Of a stretch of DNA of 64,000 nucleotides, positions 21,128-32,455 are shown one piece after another. The notes below the pieces were generated by a model. That model ran no database searches. It had not been told where the DNA came from and was given only the letters and a program-made list of their open reading frames with translations. A program made the position numbers and the translations under genes. The stretch is from the NCBI RefSeq assembly GCF_003369915.1, contig NW_022881647.1, positions 124,001-188,000 on the forward strand, read 5' to 3'. The number at the start of each line of letters is the position of its first letter. The stretch's first letter is position 1. This DNA comes from Drosophila miranda (lineage: Eukaryota; Arthropoda; Insecta; Diptera; Drosophilidae).

Positions 21128-22117
21128 AGCCCGACCACCAACGATCTATACACTAGGGAACCTGGAGGCCCGGGGCTTCATCTTCTCCGCCCTTCCTCCC
21201 GCCTCTTACCCGAGTCTGCGTGATTCCATCCAGTAGTTCGTAGCCCGACAGGATCCTGAGGCCTCTGTCCGGCGATTGCCTAGGCGTTCTTGATGACACC
21301 TGTCGGCGTTCCCTCCGCATGATTCCCTCCCGTAGTTTGTGACCCCGCAGGGTCCCGAGGCCGCTATCCGACGATCGTCTAAGCGTCCCCGGTGATGCCT
21401 GTTGGTGTCTCGCCTGATCCCCGTAGTTCCCTGGGTCCCGAAGGGGCTGTCCGGCGATTGCCTAAGCCCTCTCGGCGATACCTGCTCTGTATGATAAAGA
21501 CAGTAATGTTAGGCCGACAGGGTCCCGTAAGTACCGTCCGGCGATAGCCTAGGTACTCTCGGCGATACTTGTCGGTATTTCCGCATAGCAAAGTCCCCCT
21601 TCCGCGTCGTAGTAATTCTTAGGCCGACAGGGTCCCGTAAGTACCGTCGGTACTCTCGGCGATACTTGTCGGTATTTCCGCATAGCAAAGTCTCCCTTTC
21701 CGAGTCGTAGTAATTCTTAGGCCGACAGGGTCCCGTAAGTACCGTCCGGCGATGTCCTAGGTACTCTCGGCGATACTTGTCGGTATTTCCGCATAGCAAA
21801 GTCCCCCTTTCCGCTTCCCGTAAGTACTGTCCGGCGATAGCCTAGGTACTCTCGGCGACACCTGTCGGTATTATCGCATAGTAAAGATCTCCGTATTGAT
21901 TCTGAGTTCGGTGGGATCCTGAAGGCGATAACCGGAGTGCTCTCGGTGAAACCAACTGCCACGTCCCACGCTACGATCGCTCCCGTCCGCGGGACTGCTG
22001 CCCCGTCCCCCATCGTCGGTCCGAAATACGGAGTCCCGGCAAATTATAAATATTACTGTAATTTCGACCCTGGAGTAGACTGAGTTATGTACCCCAGCCC
22101 AGGATCGCTTCCTTACA
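21128..22117 (+). mobile_element. 5' LTR of Ty3/Gypsy element (left end approximate)
   Basis: Ends ...cgcttccttaca at 22117, two bases before a primer-binding site. The same terminal sequence (gaccctgg-gtagactgag, then accccagcccaggatcgctt) ends the 3' LTR at 56737. Most of the LTR consists of about eight decaying direct repeats of 90-120 bp around ccgacagggtcccgtaagta and cggcgat-gcctaggtactc, the clearest starting near 21512, 21622 and 21720. The left boundary is set only by where these repeats begin. The matching 5' start seen in the 3' LTR is not obvious here, so this copy may be truncated. Confidence 0.7.
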
Positions 22118-22119
22118 GA

Positions 22120-22137
22120 TGGCGCCCGAGCAGGGAC
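22120..22137 (+). other. Primer-binding site (tRNA-Lys type)
   Basis: TGGCGCCCGAGCAGGGAC lies two bases after the LTR end. It complements the 3' end of a lysine tRNA as used by many retroelements, and fixes the element's orientation as plus. Confidence 0.85.
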
Positions 22138-23140
22138 TCCGGGATTCCGTTATGTTTTGGGGCGCTAAGTGGAACAGTCGATCAGAAAAACGAGTAGCAG
22201 GGGGAATCGGGACTGTACCATGCGCAAGCACGGCCAGTCGGAATCATTAGGACAAGAATAGCTGTATATCTCTGTAAAACCGCACGTGAGGCCGCCCATC
22301 ATTCACGTACATCCGAGGCTGGCTTCCCTAACCTCCCTAGCAATAGCGTCAACACGTGGAGACGGCAGAGAAAGGGAACCGAGCCGAAGCTGGGCAGAAA
22401 TCGCTAGAGAGAGAGAGCGACACGTACGCGGCGAGCAGCGCGTCGTGAGCTGTAGAGGCCGAGCGAGCGTCGGAATCCTCCCGAAGGCCAACCAGCCCGG
22501 CCATATATTTCGTACCCAGACCCAGAAGAGAAGATAGTCAATGCCCGGCCCTCAGCGCGAGCAGTCAACGCCCGGTCTTCAGAGCAGTCATTCAATGCCC
22601 GGTCTTCAGCGCGATCATTCAATGCCCGGCCTACAAAACAATAGCCGAGAGTCAATGCCCGGCCCTCTGCGCGAGCAGTCATTCAATAAACGGTCTTCAG
22701 CGCGATCCTTCAAGGCCCGGCCTACAAAACGATAGCGGAGAGTAAACGCCCGGCCTTCAAAGTGATCAGCCAGCGTTCAGCTATCAACACGGGACGAGAT
22801 CCAACGCTTAAATCAACGAACCCAGCACGACCAGGACCACAAGGACAATTCCAAGGACAACGATTGCAAGGACTATCGACCGGCCTAGCAAGGATCAACA
22901 GTCAGGACAATTCCAAGGACAACGATAGCAAGGACTATCGACCAGGACCCCAAGCAGCAAGGACGCCTCCACTGGACAACCGTGTTAACCGTGCATACGC
23001 CGTGCTTCCGTGACTAGCCCGAAGGACTCCGGTATTCAGTGCGTTACCCAAGAAAAGATTCTACCGGAGGGTCAATACGTGATACTACCGTCGGAAACGC
23101 GAAAGACCTCGAAGTGCCAGTTCGACCACCGTGCTTCGAC
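22138..23140 (+). other. Gypsy leader with short tandem repeats
   Basis: Untranslated leader between the primer-binding site and gag. From about 22540 to 22765 a 26-35 bp motif (caatgcccggtcttcagcgc and variants) repeats about seven times. Further on, aggacaattccaaggacaac occurs twice (22840-22925). There is no coding evidence. Confidence 0.6.
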
Positions 23141-24352
23141 ATGGGGGTACAGTGGATTTCGTATCGGCGCAAGGACGAATTGCAGGCCATCGCCGCCGAA
23201 TTCGGCCTCGGTGAGACCGGGACAGTGGACGAACTGCGCAGCGGGATCTCGGCCTTTATCTTGCGCGGTGAGCATCCGACTGCGATCGAAAAACGGATCA
23301 AAGAGCTCGGAATGGTCTTCGACAGCGCGCCCAGCCCGAGAAGCCCAAGGAACACGTCCCCGTCGCCGGGATCGAGTCAGCGAGAGCGGAAGGAAGGAAT
23401 CTGTGCGGAGCAGCCTCTATCCATCATAATTCCCAAGTTCCCGCGCGCATCTCACGGCGACTCTGGCCGGCTTGAAACCACGACTGACCGGCGACATGGT
23501 GACCATCACCACCATCACCGCTCCCCGAGGAAGGCGGAACACCGCGACCCGGAAGGGAAGAAATCTCCTTCGCCGCCCTGGCCGATAAGCTGCGCAATTG
23601 GGGTCTGAAGTTCGACGGACACTCGGATGCGCTGGCTTTCATCGAACGGTTGAAAGAAAGGGTCGACTCATATGGCGGAAGCCCAGCACAACTGCCGCGA
23701 GCCATCTCCGGGCTACTTACTGGCAAGGCAGAAGGATGGTTTAGGACGTTCCAGATGCAAGCAACCCATGGACCGAATTCCGGAAGGAGTTCTTGGAGTT
23801 CTTCCTACCCCCGCGATACTTTCAGCGCTTGGAAGATACGATCCGCTCCCGTCACCAACGACCCCGAGAAGCCTTTCAGGACTACTTGATCGACCTCCGA
23901 CTCATGATGCAACGAGCTCAGTATACTCCAGACAGGGAGCTGGACAGGATCTACGAGAACCTTCGGCCGGAATACCAACTGTTCACCTGTAGACATGAGT
24001 TCGAGACGTTGCGAGAACTGACACAATTGATAGTAGCGTACGAGACAACGCGGGACCGCGAACAAACCCCCCCAGCTAACGACCGCCCAAATCCGAAAGC
24101 CAGAACGCCATCATACCAAGGACCCAGGATGGAGACCGGCCGGTGAACACACGCCGGGCCTGCCGTAATTGCGGGGAGGAAGGTCATTTCAGCAGTTCAT
24201 GCAGGAATCGGCGACGGCTATTCTGTTGGGAGTGTGGCCGCCGCGGCCTCCGGACGATCAACTGCTGTAGGCTATCCGAGTCGGGAAACGGACCGAGTCT
24301 CCGCTCGTCAGGGAACCGATCGGAGACATACCTCCAGGGCCCCCAGGAGTAA
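23141..24352 (+). pseudogene. Gypsy gag with zinc knuckles, frameshifted
   Basis: ATG at 23141 opens a Gag-like frame (WISYRRKDELQAIAAEFGL, then a charged linker). The frame shifts near 23560 into the capsid-like part (KLRNWGLKFDGHSDALAFIE, then GLLTGKAEGWFRTF). It shifts again near 23770 into FFLPPRYFQRLEDTIRSR. The C-terminal segment carries a CCHC zinc knuckle, CRNCGEEGHFSSSC (about 24164-24205), and a second, imperfect one, CWECGRRGL...C. Gag forms the particle and binds RNA. At least two frameshifts and a stop at 24146 make it non-functional. Only one gag copy exists; the tandem expansion downstream starts at the protease. Confidence 0.8.
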
Positions 24353-24870
24353 CTCATCCCTTAAGTTTGGAAGGGGGCAGGATCGCCGCGCTAGTAACCA
24401 TCGAAGGAGTACCGCTCACAGCTACCCTCGACACGGGAGCAACGCGGTCGTTCGTCAGTCAACGCATCGCTCATAAAGTAAGTACTGGAGGGAACGCACG
24501 GAATATAAGGACTAATATCGACCGCCAGGCGGACGGTACAGCAAAGGAGGTGACGCAAGCAGTTTCGGTCAAGGTACGTCTGGATCAACAGGAAACGCGG
24601 GTGATTCTATTAGTCCTACCCATGGTAGTGGACGACATCATACTGGGGCTCGATTTCCTTTGCGGCGTCCAGGCCATAATACAATGCGGACGAGCGTACT
24701 TGCAGTTGACCCAGCGGGCGATCCGGGAAACCAACCCGATCCCCACATCATCCTCGACTCGGCCCCGCATGGTTACTTTTAGTGACGAAAGTCCCGCGAC
24801 TGCATCCGCTGCTCCTACCCACTCGACCAATCCAACAGCGACCCACCGGACGAAGCCGACGCACCCGAAC
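24353..24870 (+). pseudogene. Gypsy aspartic protease, first copy
   Basis: A retropepsin-like domain. The catalytic motif DTGA in TATLDTGATRSFVSQ is near 24430, and the flap-to-C-terminal segment is followed by DDIILGLDFL, the usual I-x-G. Compared with later copies it has a 36-bp insertion near 24500-24545. It runs into the threonine/proline spacer and stops at 24915. Confidence 0.8.
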
Positions 24871-25570
24871 CTCGACCACGCCAGACCCAGCAATGTACCA
24901 GTGACAACGCACTAGAATCCCAACCACGCCAGACCCAGCAATGTACCAGTGACAACGCACCGGAATCTCGAACCCGCCAGACCCAGCAACGTAACCGAGA
25001 CCCATCAACGTATCCATAGCAACGCACCAGAATCTCGAACACGCCAGACCCAGCAACGCCACCCGAACCCAACCCACGATTCGATACGACCACGCCAGAA
25101 TCATCAACGAAGCTACGACGGAGACGACTGCGACACCCAGGGCCAGTCCGTCCGCCTCGAAGAACACCCAGAGCAACGAAGATTCGACGGAGACGACTGC
25201 GACTCCGCTGGACACACCCAGGGCCAGTCCGTCCTCCTCGAAGAACACCCAGAGCAACGAAGATTCGACGGAGACGACTGCGACACCGCTGGACGCACCC
25301 AGGGCCAGTCCGTCTGCCTCGAAAACCACCCAGAGTATCCCTACCAAGACAACGGAGCTAAGCCACGACCACGCCAGAACCAGCAGTAACATCAGGACAA
25401 CGTTTCTAAGTTTCGACCACGCCAGACTCAGCAGCAATACAAGGACAACGCATCGAAGCCTCGACCACGCCAGACCCAGCAGCAATACAAGGACAACGCA
25501 TCTAAGCCCCGACCAAGACGGACCCGGCGGCGCTAAAAATATAACACGATCGACGCGAGCCAAATCAGAA
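24871..25570 (+). repeat. Threonine/proline-rich repeated spacer between protease and RT, first copy
   Basis: Direct repeats of 48 bp (16 codons, consensus like TTHQNPNHARPSNV) and of 81 bp (27 codons, around SKNTQSNEDSTETTATPLD). In-frame multiples keep it open in the later copies; here a TAG (24913-24915) and frame changes break it. A spacer of this kind between protease and RT is not a standard Gypsy domain. Confidence 0.75.
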
Positions 25571-26658
25571 ATGCCCAGCAGTGCGGCTCAATCAGAGCGA
25601 ACGACCCCACGGGAAACCAGCATCACTCTACACCACGGCCTGGAAGACCACGGCCCCGAAGGACATGTGCGGGTCAAGGCATACCAACTCGCACCTCACC
25701 CCCCACCGAATTATCAACTCGCCCCGTTAGCCGATGCCGCGGCCGGTCGACAACGCACCCCTTTTCGGAGATCAGACTCGACTGACCCTATCACCGTGAA
25801 CCTCGCCATCATAACATGTCCCCTGCTCGAAGAAATCTCGCCACCGACAGTCCCCATCACCGAACCGCCCCTTCCGCCGTGGGTAGCCGAGTTTTTGAAG
25901 CAAGAATTGGCCAAGTTCGAGGGATTGGAGGGCGTGTCTCACATAGCTGAGCATACCATCACTCTGAAGGACGACAAACCGATAAAGCAGAGGTACTTCC
26001 CCGAAAATCCGGCCATGCAGAAAATCATCAATGCCCAGGTCGACGAGTTGCTGCAAGACGGGCGGATCGAAGCTTCAAAAAGCCCACACAGCGCTCCTAT
26101 CGTACTGGTGGGAAAGAAGACAGGCGAGATGCGGATGTGCGTAGACTACCGACAACTCAACGCGCAATCAATACCCGACGCCTACCCACTGCCCAGGATC
26201 AACCACATCATCGATAGGCTCCGTAACGCACGTACATCTCGACCTTGGACCTCAAGAACGGGTATTGGCAGATCCCGATGGCCGGGGGGAGCCGAGAATG
26301 TACCGCCTTCACCGTTCCGGGCAGAGGACTCTTCCATTGGAAGGTGATGCCGTTCGGACTGCACTCAGCATCGGCCACGTTCCAGCGAGCCTTGGACAGC
26401 GTCATCGGACCACAGATGGAACCCAACGCATTCGCTTACCTTGATGACATTATTGTCATCGGAGCGGCGTTGGAGGAACACGTCGACCATCTGCGAGAGG
26501 TGTTCCGGAGACTACGGGAAACAAATCTAAGATTGAACCAAAAGAAATGCAGCTTCTTCCAGAAAAGCATCGTATACCTGGGACATGTCATTAGTGAGCA
26601 GGGTATACACACCCAGATAAGATCGTCGCCGTCCGGAAGTTGGCCCCACCCAGCTTAA
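25571..26658 (+). pseudogene. Gypsy reverse transcriptase, first copy (no DINE-1 inside)
   Basis: Ty3/Gypsy RT motifs in order are PIKQRYFPENPAM, then MRMCVDYRQLNAQSIPDAYP, then LDLKNGYWQIPM, VMPFGLHSASATFQRALD and the catalytic YLDD at about 26438. It makes cDNA from element RNA. A 1-bp deletion near 26232 and a frameshift near 26613 break it; the second recurs in all later copies that reach this point. This copy shows the uninterrupted site gcttcaaaaagccc (26070) that is split by DINE-1 elsewhere. Confidence 0.88.
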
Positions 26659-27298
26659 TAAAGGAGCTTCGACGCTGCCTAGGAATGGCATCGTGGTACC
26701 GGAGGTTTGTCCCAAACTTCGCGACGATTGTACAACCAATGACCAGCCTCCTGAAGAAGGAGAAAAGGTGGATCTGGAGTGACGAACAGCAGGCCGCTTT
26801 CGAGGAGTTGAAGGAGAAGTTAACCCAAGCACCCGTCTTAGCCTGCCCGGATTTCGCGGAGAGGTTCGCTCTACAAACTGACGCAAGCGACTACGGTCTA
26901 GGGGCGGTCCTGACGCAACAGATCAGCGGAGAGGAGAGGGTCATAGCCTACGCCAGTCGAAGGCTCTTGAAAGCAGAAGAGAACTACTCAGCCACGGAAA
27001 AGGAATGCTTAGCCATCGTCTGGGCCATCAGGAAATTACGATGCTACCTGGAGGGCTACTACTTCGACGTCATCACCGACCATCTCGCCTTGAAGTGGTT
27101 GAACTCGATCAATAATCCGACCGGTCGCATCGCCCGTTGGGCTCTGGAACTCCAACAGTATCGCTTTGACGTGCTTTACCGACGGAAGCCAAAACATCGT
27201 AGCAGACGCGCCTTCCCGGCAACCTATCGACACCATACAGCGAGCCCTAGAAGACCTGCCCACCTGCCCCTGGATACAAAGGTTACTCAAACGTATCC
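26640..27298 (+). pseudogene. Gypsy RNase H, first copy, cut before integrase
   Basis: RNase H motifs are QTDASDYGLGAVLTQQ, SATEKECLAIVWAIRK and ITDHLALKWLNS, as in Ty3/Gypsy elements, ending near KRI at 27297. The sequence then jumps to the spacer repeat (cgcctcgaagaacaccc), so integrase is missing in this first block. Confidence 0.85.
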
Positions 27299-28132
27299 GC
27301 CTCGAAGAACACCCAGAGCAACGAAGATTCGACGGAGACGACTGCGACACCGCTGGACGCACCCAGAGAGAAAACCACCCAGAGTATCCCTACCAAGACA
27401 ACGGAGCTAAGCCACGACCACGCCAGAACCAGCAGTAACATCAGGACAACGTTTCTAAGTTTCGACCACGCCAGACTCAGCTGCAATACAAGGACAACGC
27501 ATCGAAGCCTCGACCACGCCAGACCCAGCAGCAATACAAGGACAACGCATCTAAGCCCCGACCAAGACGGACCCGGCGGCGCTAAAAATATAACACGATC
27601 GACGCGAGCCAAATCAGAAATGCCCAGCAGTGCGGCTCAATCAGAGCGAACGATCCCACGGGAAACCATCGCTCTACACCACGACCCGCTACGCCTGGAA
27701 GACCACGGCCCCGAAGGACATGGGCGGGTCAAGGCAGACCAACTCGCACCTCACCCCCCAACGAATTATCAACTCGCCCCGTTAGCCGATGCCGCGGCCG
27801 GTCGACAACGCAACCCTTTTCGGAGATCAGACTCGACTGACCCTATCACCGTGAACCTTGCCATCATAACATGTGCCCTGCTCGAAGAAATCTCGCCACC
27901 GACAGTCCCCATCACCGAACCGCCCCTTCCGCCGTGGATAGCCGAGTTTTTGAAGCAAGAATTGGCCAAGTTCGAGGGATTGGAGGGCGTTTCTCACATA
28001 GCTGAGCATACCATCACTCTGAAGGACGACAAGCCGATAAAGCAGAGGTACTTCCCCGAAAATCCGGCCATGCAGCAAATCATCAATGCCCAGGTCGACG
28101 AGTTGCTGCAAGACGGGCGGATCGAAGCTTCA
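27299..28132 (+). pseudogene. Gypsy fragment: spacer end and RT N-terminus
   Basis: Begins inside the 81-bp spacer repeat, with a deletion around 27368. It continues through the linker (DPITVNLAIITC) to the RT N-terminus and stops at the DINE-1 insertion after gcttca. Confidence 0.85.
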
Positions 28133-30218
28133 ACGAGGGGGAACGTTGTGAGTTGCTGCGGACACCGCAACTCTAGATTTATACCCGATACTTAGTCAGT
28201 AAACTCTCCTCCGGCAGACGCCGCTAATATTGAACGACACGACAAAGAGTGCGTGCCAAAGAGACAGAAAATCAGTCTGAGCGTCACGTCGGGCGCTGCG
28301 TAGCCAGTGCAAATTGATTTGTTCCTTTTGGGTATAAAAATGATCCGATCTGATCCAGATTCAGCAGTCTGATAGATATGGTCATTATCTATGATTCTGC
28401 GTTTTTAGTTTTCTCGAATCTGCAATATTGTGGATGCAACAGATTTTCGTCCATTGTGGGGGAGGAAGGGGGTGGGGCGAAATTCTGAGATATACGTTTT
28501 ATAGTGAGATCTAACAGAAGTGCGGATACCAAATTTGGTTACTCTAGCCTTAATAGTCTCTGAGATTTGTGGATGCCCCAGATTTTCGTCCTTTGCGGGG
28601 GCGGAAGGGGGTGTGGCGAAATTTGGACACGAAACGGTCAAGGTCCGATATCACAGGAGCGTGGATACCAAATTTGGTTGCTCTGGCTCTTATAGGTTCT
28701 GAGATCCTTGAACTCATATTTTGCAATTGGCAAAGCCGACCATGAAACCTGTGTGTTAGAGAGAGACAGAGCGAGAAAGAATGAAATTGTTTTCTTGATT
28801 CTGGCTATAATAATTATACGATCTGGTTGAGATTTTACACTCTAGAACATATAGTCATCCTCTACGATTCTGCGTTTTTGGCTTTATCGTATCTTTAAAA
28901 ATGTGGATGCCACAGATTTTCGTCCTTTGTGGGGGCGGAAGTGGGCGGGGCGAAGTTTTGAAATATTTTTGTAGCAGTGACATATCACAGAAGTCTGGAT
29001 ACAAAACATCGTTGCTCTAGCTCCTTTAGTCTTTGAGCACTAGGCGCTGAAGGGGACGGACAGACGGACAGACGGACGGACGGACAGACGGACAGACAGA
29101 CATGGCTCAATCGGCTCGGCTATTGATGCTGATCAAGAATATATATACTTTATGGGGTCGGAAACGATTCCTTCTGGACGTTACACACATCCACTTTTAC
29201 CACAAATCTAATATACCCCAATACTCATTATACCCGATACTCAAGTAGCCGAGTCGATTGGGCCCTGTCTGTCTGTCTGTCTGTCCGTCTGTCCGTCTGT
29301 CCGTCCCCTTCAGCGCCTAGTGCTCAAAGACTATAAGAGCTAGAGCAACGATGTTTTGGATCCAGACTTCTGTGATATGTCACTGCTACAAAAATATTTC
29401 AAAACTTCGCCCCGCCCACTTCCGCCCCCACAAAGGACGAAAACCTGTGGCACCCACAATTTTAAAGATATGAGAAAACCAAAAACGTAGAATTGTAGAG
29501 AATGACCATATCTTTAAGACTGCGGAAGCTGAATTGGATCGTATTATTATTATAGCCAGCATCAAGAAAACAATTTCATTTTTTCTCGCCCTGTCTCTCT
29601 CTAACAGACACGTAGCATAGGCGGCTTTGCTTAGAGTAAAACATTAGCGCCTAGATCTCAGAGACTATAAAAGCTAGAGCAACCAAATTTGGTATCCACA
29701 CTCCTAATATATCGGACCGAGACGAGTTTGTTTCAAAATTTCGCCACACCCCCTTCCGCCCCCGCAAAGGACGAAAATCTGGGGATATTCAAAAATCTCA
29801 GAGACTATTAAGGCTAGAGTAACCATATTTGGTATCCGCACTTCTGTTAGATCTTACTATAAAACGTGTATCTCAAAATTTCGCCCCACCCCCTTCCGCC
29901 CACACAAAGGACGAAAATCTGTTGCATCCACAATATTGCACATTCGAGAAAACTAAAAACGCAGAATCATAGATAATGACCATATCTATCAGATTGCTGA
30001 ATCTGGATCAGATAAGATCATTTTTATGGCCAATAGGAACAAATCAATTTGCAGTGGCTACGCAGCGCCCGACGTCACGCTCAGACTGATTTTCTGTCTC
30101 TCTCGCACGCACTCGTCTGCCGGAGGAGAGCCCTACTGACTAAGTATCGGGTATAACTGTAGAGTTGCGGTGTCCGCAGCAACTCACAACGTTCCCCTCG
30201 TTTTGAGTATCGGGTATA
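28133..30218 (-). mobile_element. DINE-1 in the RT gene, minus orientation, itself split by a second DINE-1
   Basis: The outer element runs 28133-29228 and ends with about 16 bases at 30203-30218 (gagtatcgggtata). Its outer edges meet gcttca and aaaagccc exactly, which together rebuild the empty site at 26070 with no target-site duplication, as expected of Helitrons. Non-coding. Confidence 0.85.
29229..30202 (+). mobile_element. Nested DINE-1, plus orientation
   Basis: Inserted into the terminal ctcattttgag of the outer DINE-1. It has lost most of its first block (it passes from tatacccgatactcaa straight to gtagccgagtcg) and ends cctcgt. Confidence 0.8.
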
Positions 30219-32455
30219 AAAAGCCCACACAGCGCTCCCATCGTACTGGTGGGAAAGAAGACAGGCGAGATGCGGATGTGCGTAGGCTACCGACAACTCA
30301 ACGCGCAATCAATACCCGACGCCTACCCACTGCCCAGGATCAACCACATCATCGAGACGCTCCGTAACGCACGTTACATCTCGACATTGGACCTCAAGAA
30401 CGGGTATTGGCAGATCCCGATGGCCGAGGGGAGCCGAGAATGTACCGCCTTCACCGTTCCGGGCAGAGGACTCTTCCATTGGAAGGTGATGCCGTTCGGA
30501 CTGCACTCAGCATCGGCCACGTTCCAGCGAGCCTTGGACAGCGTCATCGGACCACAGATGGAACCCAACGCATTCGCTTACCTTGATGACATTATTGTCA
30601 TCGGAGCGGCGTTGGAGGAACACGTCGACCATCTGCGAGAGGTGTTCCGGAGACTACGGGAAACAAATCTAAGATTGAACCAAAAGAAATGCAGCTTCTT
30701 CCAGAAAAGCATCGTATACCTGGGACATGTCATTAGTGAGCAGGGTATACACACCCAGATAAGATCGTCGCCGTCCGGAAGTTGGCCCCACCCAGCTCAA
30801 TAAAGGAGCTTCGACGCTGCCTAGGAATGGCATCGTGGTACCGGAGGTTTGTCCCAAACTTCGCGACGATTGTACAACCAATGACCAGCCTCCTGAAGAA
30901 GGAGAAAAGGTGGATCTGGAGTGACGAACAGCAGGCCGCTTTCGAGGAGTTGAAGGAGAAGTTAACCCAAGCACCCGTCTTAGCCTGCCCGGATTTCGCG
31001 GAGAGGTTCGCTCTACAAACTGACGCAAGCGACTACGGTCTAGGGGCGGTCCTGACGCAACAGATCAGCGGAGAGGAGAGGGTCATAGCCTACGCCAGTC
31101 GAAGGCTCTTGAAAGCAGAAGAGAACTACTCAGCCACGGAAAAGGAATGCTTAGCCATCGTCTGGGCCATCAGGAAATTACGATGCTACCTGGAGGGCTA
31201 CTACTTCGACGTCATCACCGACCATCTCGCCTTGAAGTGGTTGAACTCGATCAATAATCCGACCGGTCGCATCGCCCGTTGGGCTCTGGAACTCCAACAG
31301 TATCGCTTTGACGTGCTTTACCGACGGAAGCCAAAACATCGTAGCAGACGCTCCTTCCCGGCAACCTATCGACACCATACAGCGAGCCCTAGAAGACCTG
31401 CCCACCTGCCCCTGGATACAAAGGTTACTCAAACGTATCCAGTCACGACCTGAGGAATGCAGAGAATTTATAATCGAGAACGGACAGATCTACCGGCAGC
31501 CTGGAAACCGACCAATCGAGGAAGAATCTCACCAGTGGAAGTTATGCCGTCACTCGTAGACGAGTGTTAGAAGAATGCCACGATCACCCGACCGCCGGAC
31601 ACCTAGGAATACGGAAGACTACCACTCGGGTAACCCAACGATATTACTGGCCAGGACTCTATAGAGACGTGGCCCGATACGTGAAACATTGCGAAAGCTG
31701 CCAAAATTTAAGGTGAGCCAGAACAAACCCGCAGGTCACATGTATACGCGCCAGGCTAAGGGCCCGTTCGACATCCTTTGCGCGGACTTCGTAGGCCCAC
31801 TACCCCGCTCAACGCACGGCAATACGATGCTCCTCGTGTTCTTCGACTCATTCTGCAAATGGGTAGAACTTGTGCCACTCCGGAAAGCCACAACCGCCCA
31901 CTTGGAGAAGGCGTTCCGAGAGAGGATACTCTGCCGATTCGGGGTCCCGTGGAAGTTTGTGTGCGACAACGGAACACAATTCACTAGTCGGTCCTTCCGG
32001 AAATTTTGCGAGGTGGCGGGAATGGAGCTCGAGCACACCGCGCCGTATACCCCTCAGCAAAACCCGACGGAGAGGGCAAACCGGACCATTAAGACAATGA
32101 TTGCACAATACGTCGACGGGGAGCAACTGACCTGGGACGATCTCCTCCCCGAGTTAAGCTTGGCCATAAACAGCAGCACGTCGGACACCACGGGCTTCAG
32201 CCCGGCCTTTTTGGTACGACGAAGTGACCCCAGGATTAGGAAATGAACCAGAGCCTGCCCACGAGAAGGCGCACGACTGGAGGAAGTGTTCAAGGTCGTA
32301 CAGGAGAACACCCAACGGGCATCCCAAGAGCAGAAGAGAACATACGACCTCCGACGGCGCGAGTGGCGACCCGATCTAGGAACCCTAGTCCTCCTTCGGC
32401 AGCATCACTTATCCAAAGCCGCCGACGGTTTCGCGGCAAAGTTGGCCCCTAAGTA
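30219..32455 (+). pseudogene. Gypsy RT-RNase H-integrase, block 2
   Basis: RT resumes at KSPHSAPIVLV right after the DINE-1. The RT core has YLDD near 30581, then comes the frameshift shared by all copies (near 30755), then RNase H. Integrase has an H2C2 finger (GHLGIRKTTTRV ... HCESCQN) and catalytic residues D (CADFVGPLP), D (CDNGTQFTSRS) and E (NPTERANR). A deletion near 32213 shifts the frame and a stop follows at 32246. The C-terminal text FAAKLAPK is then fused to the protease flank at 32451-32460. Confidence 0.88.

Noticed and set aside
21240..22000. Regularly spaced repeats resembling a CRISPR array
   Set aside because: Repeats are about 100 bp, degenerate and inside an LTR. The genome is eukaryotic and there are no spacers or cas genes.
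23500..23525. Histidine run in the gag frame resembling an affinity tag
   Set aside because: It arises from catcaccaccatcacc in a frameshifted charged linker of a retrotransposon, with no vector sequence around it.
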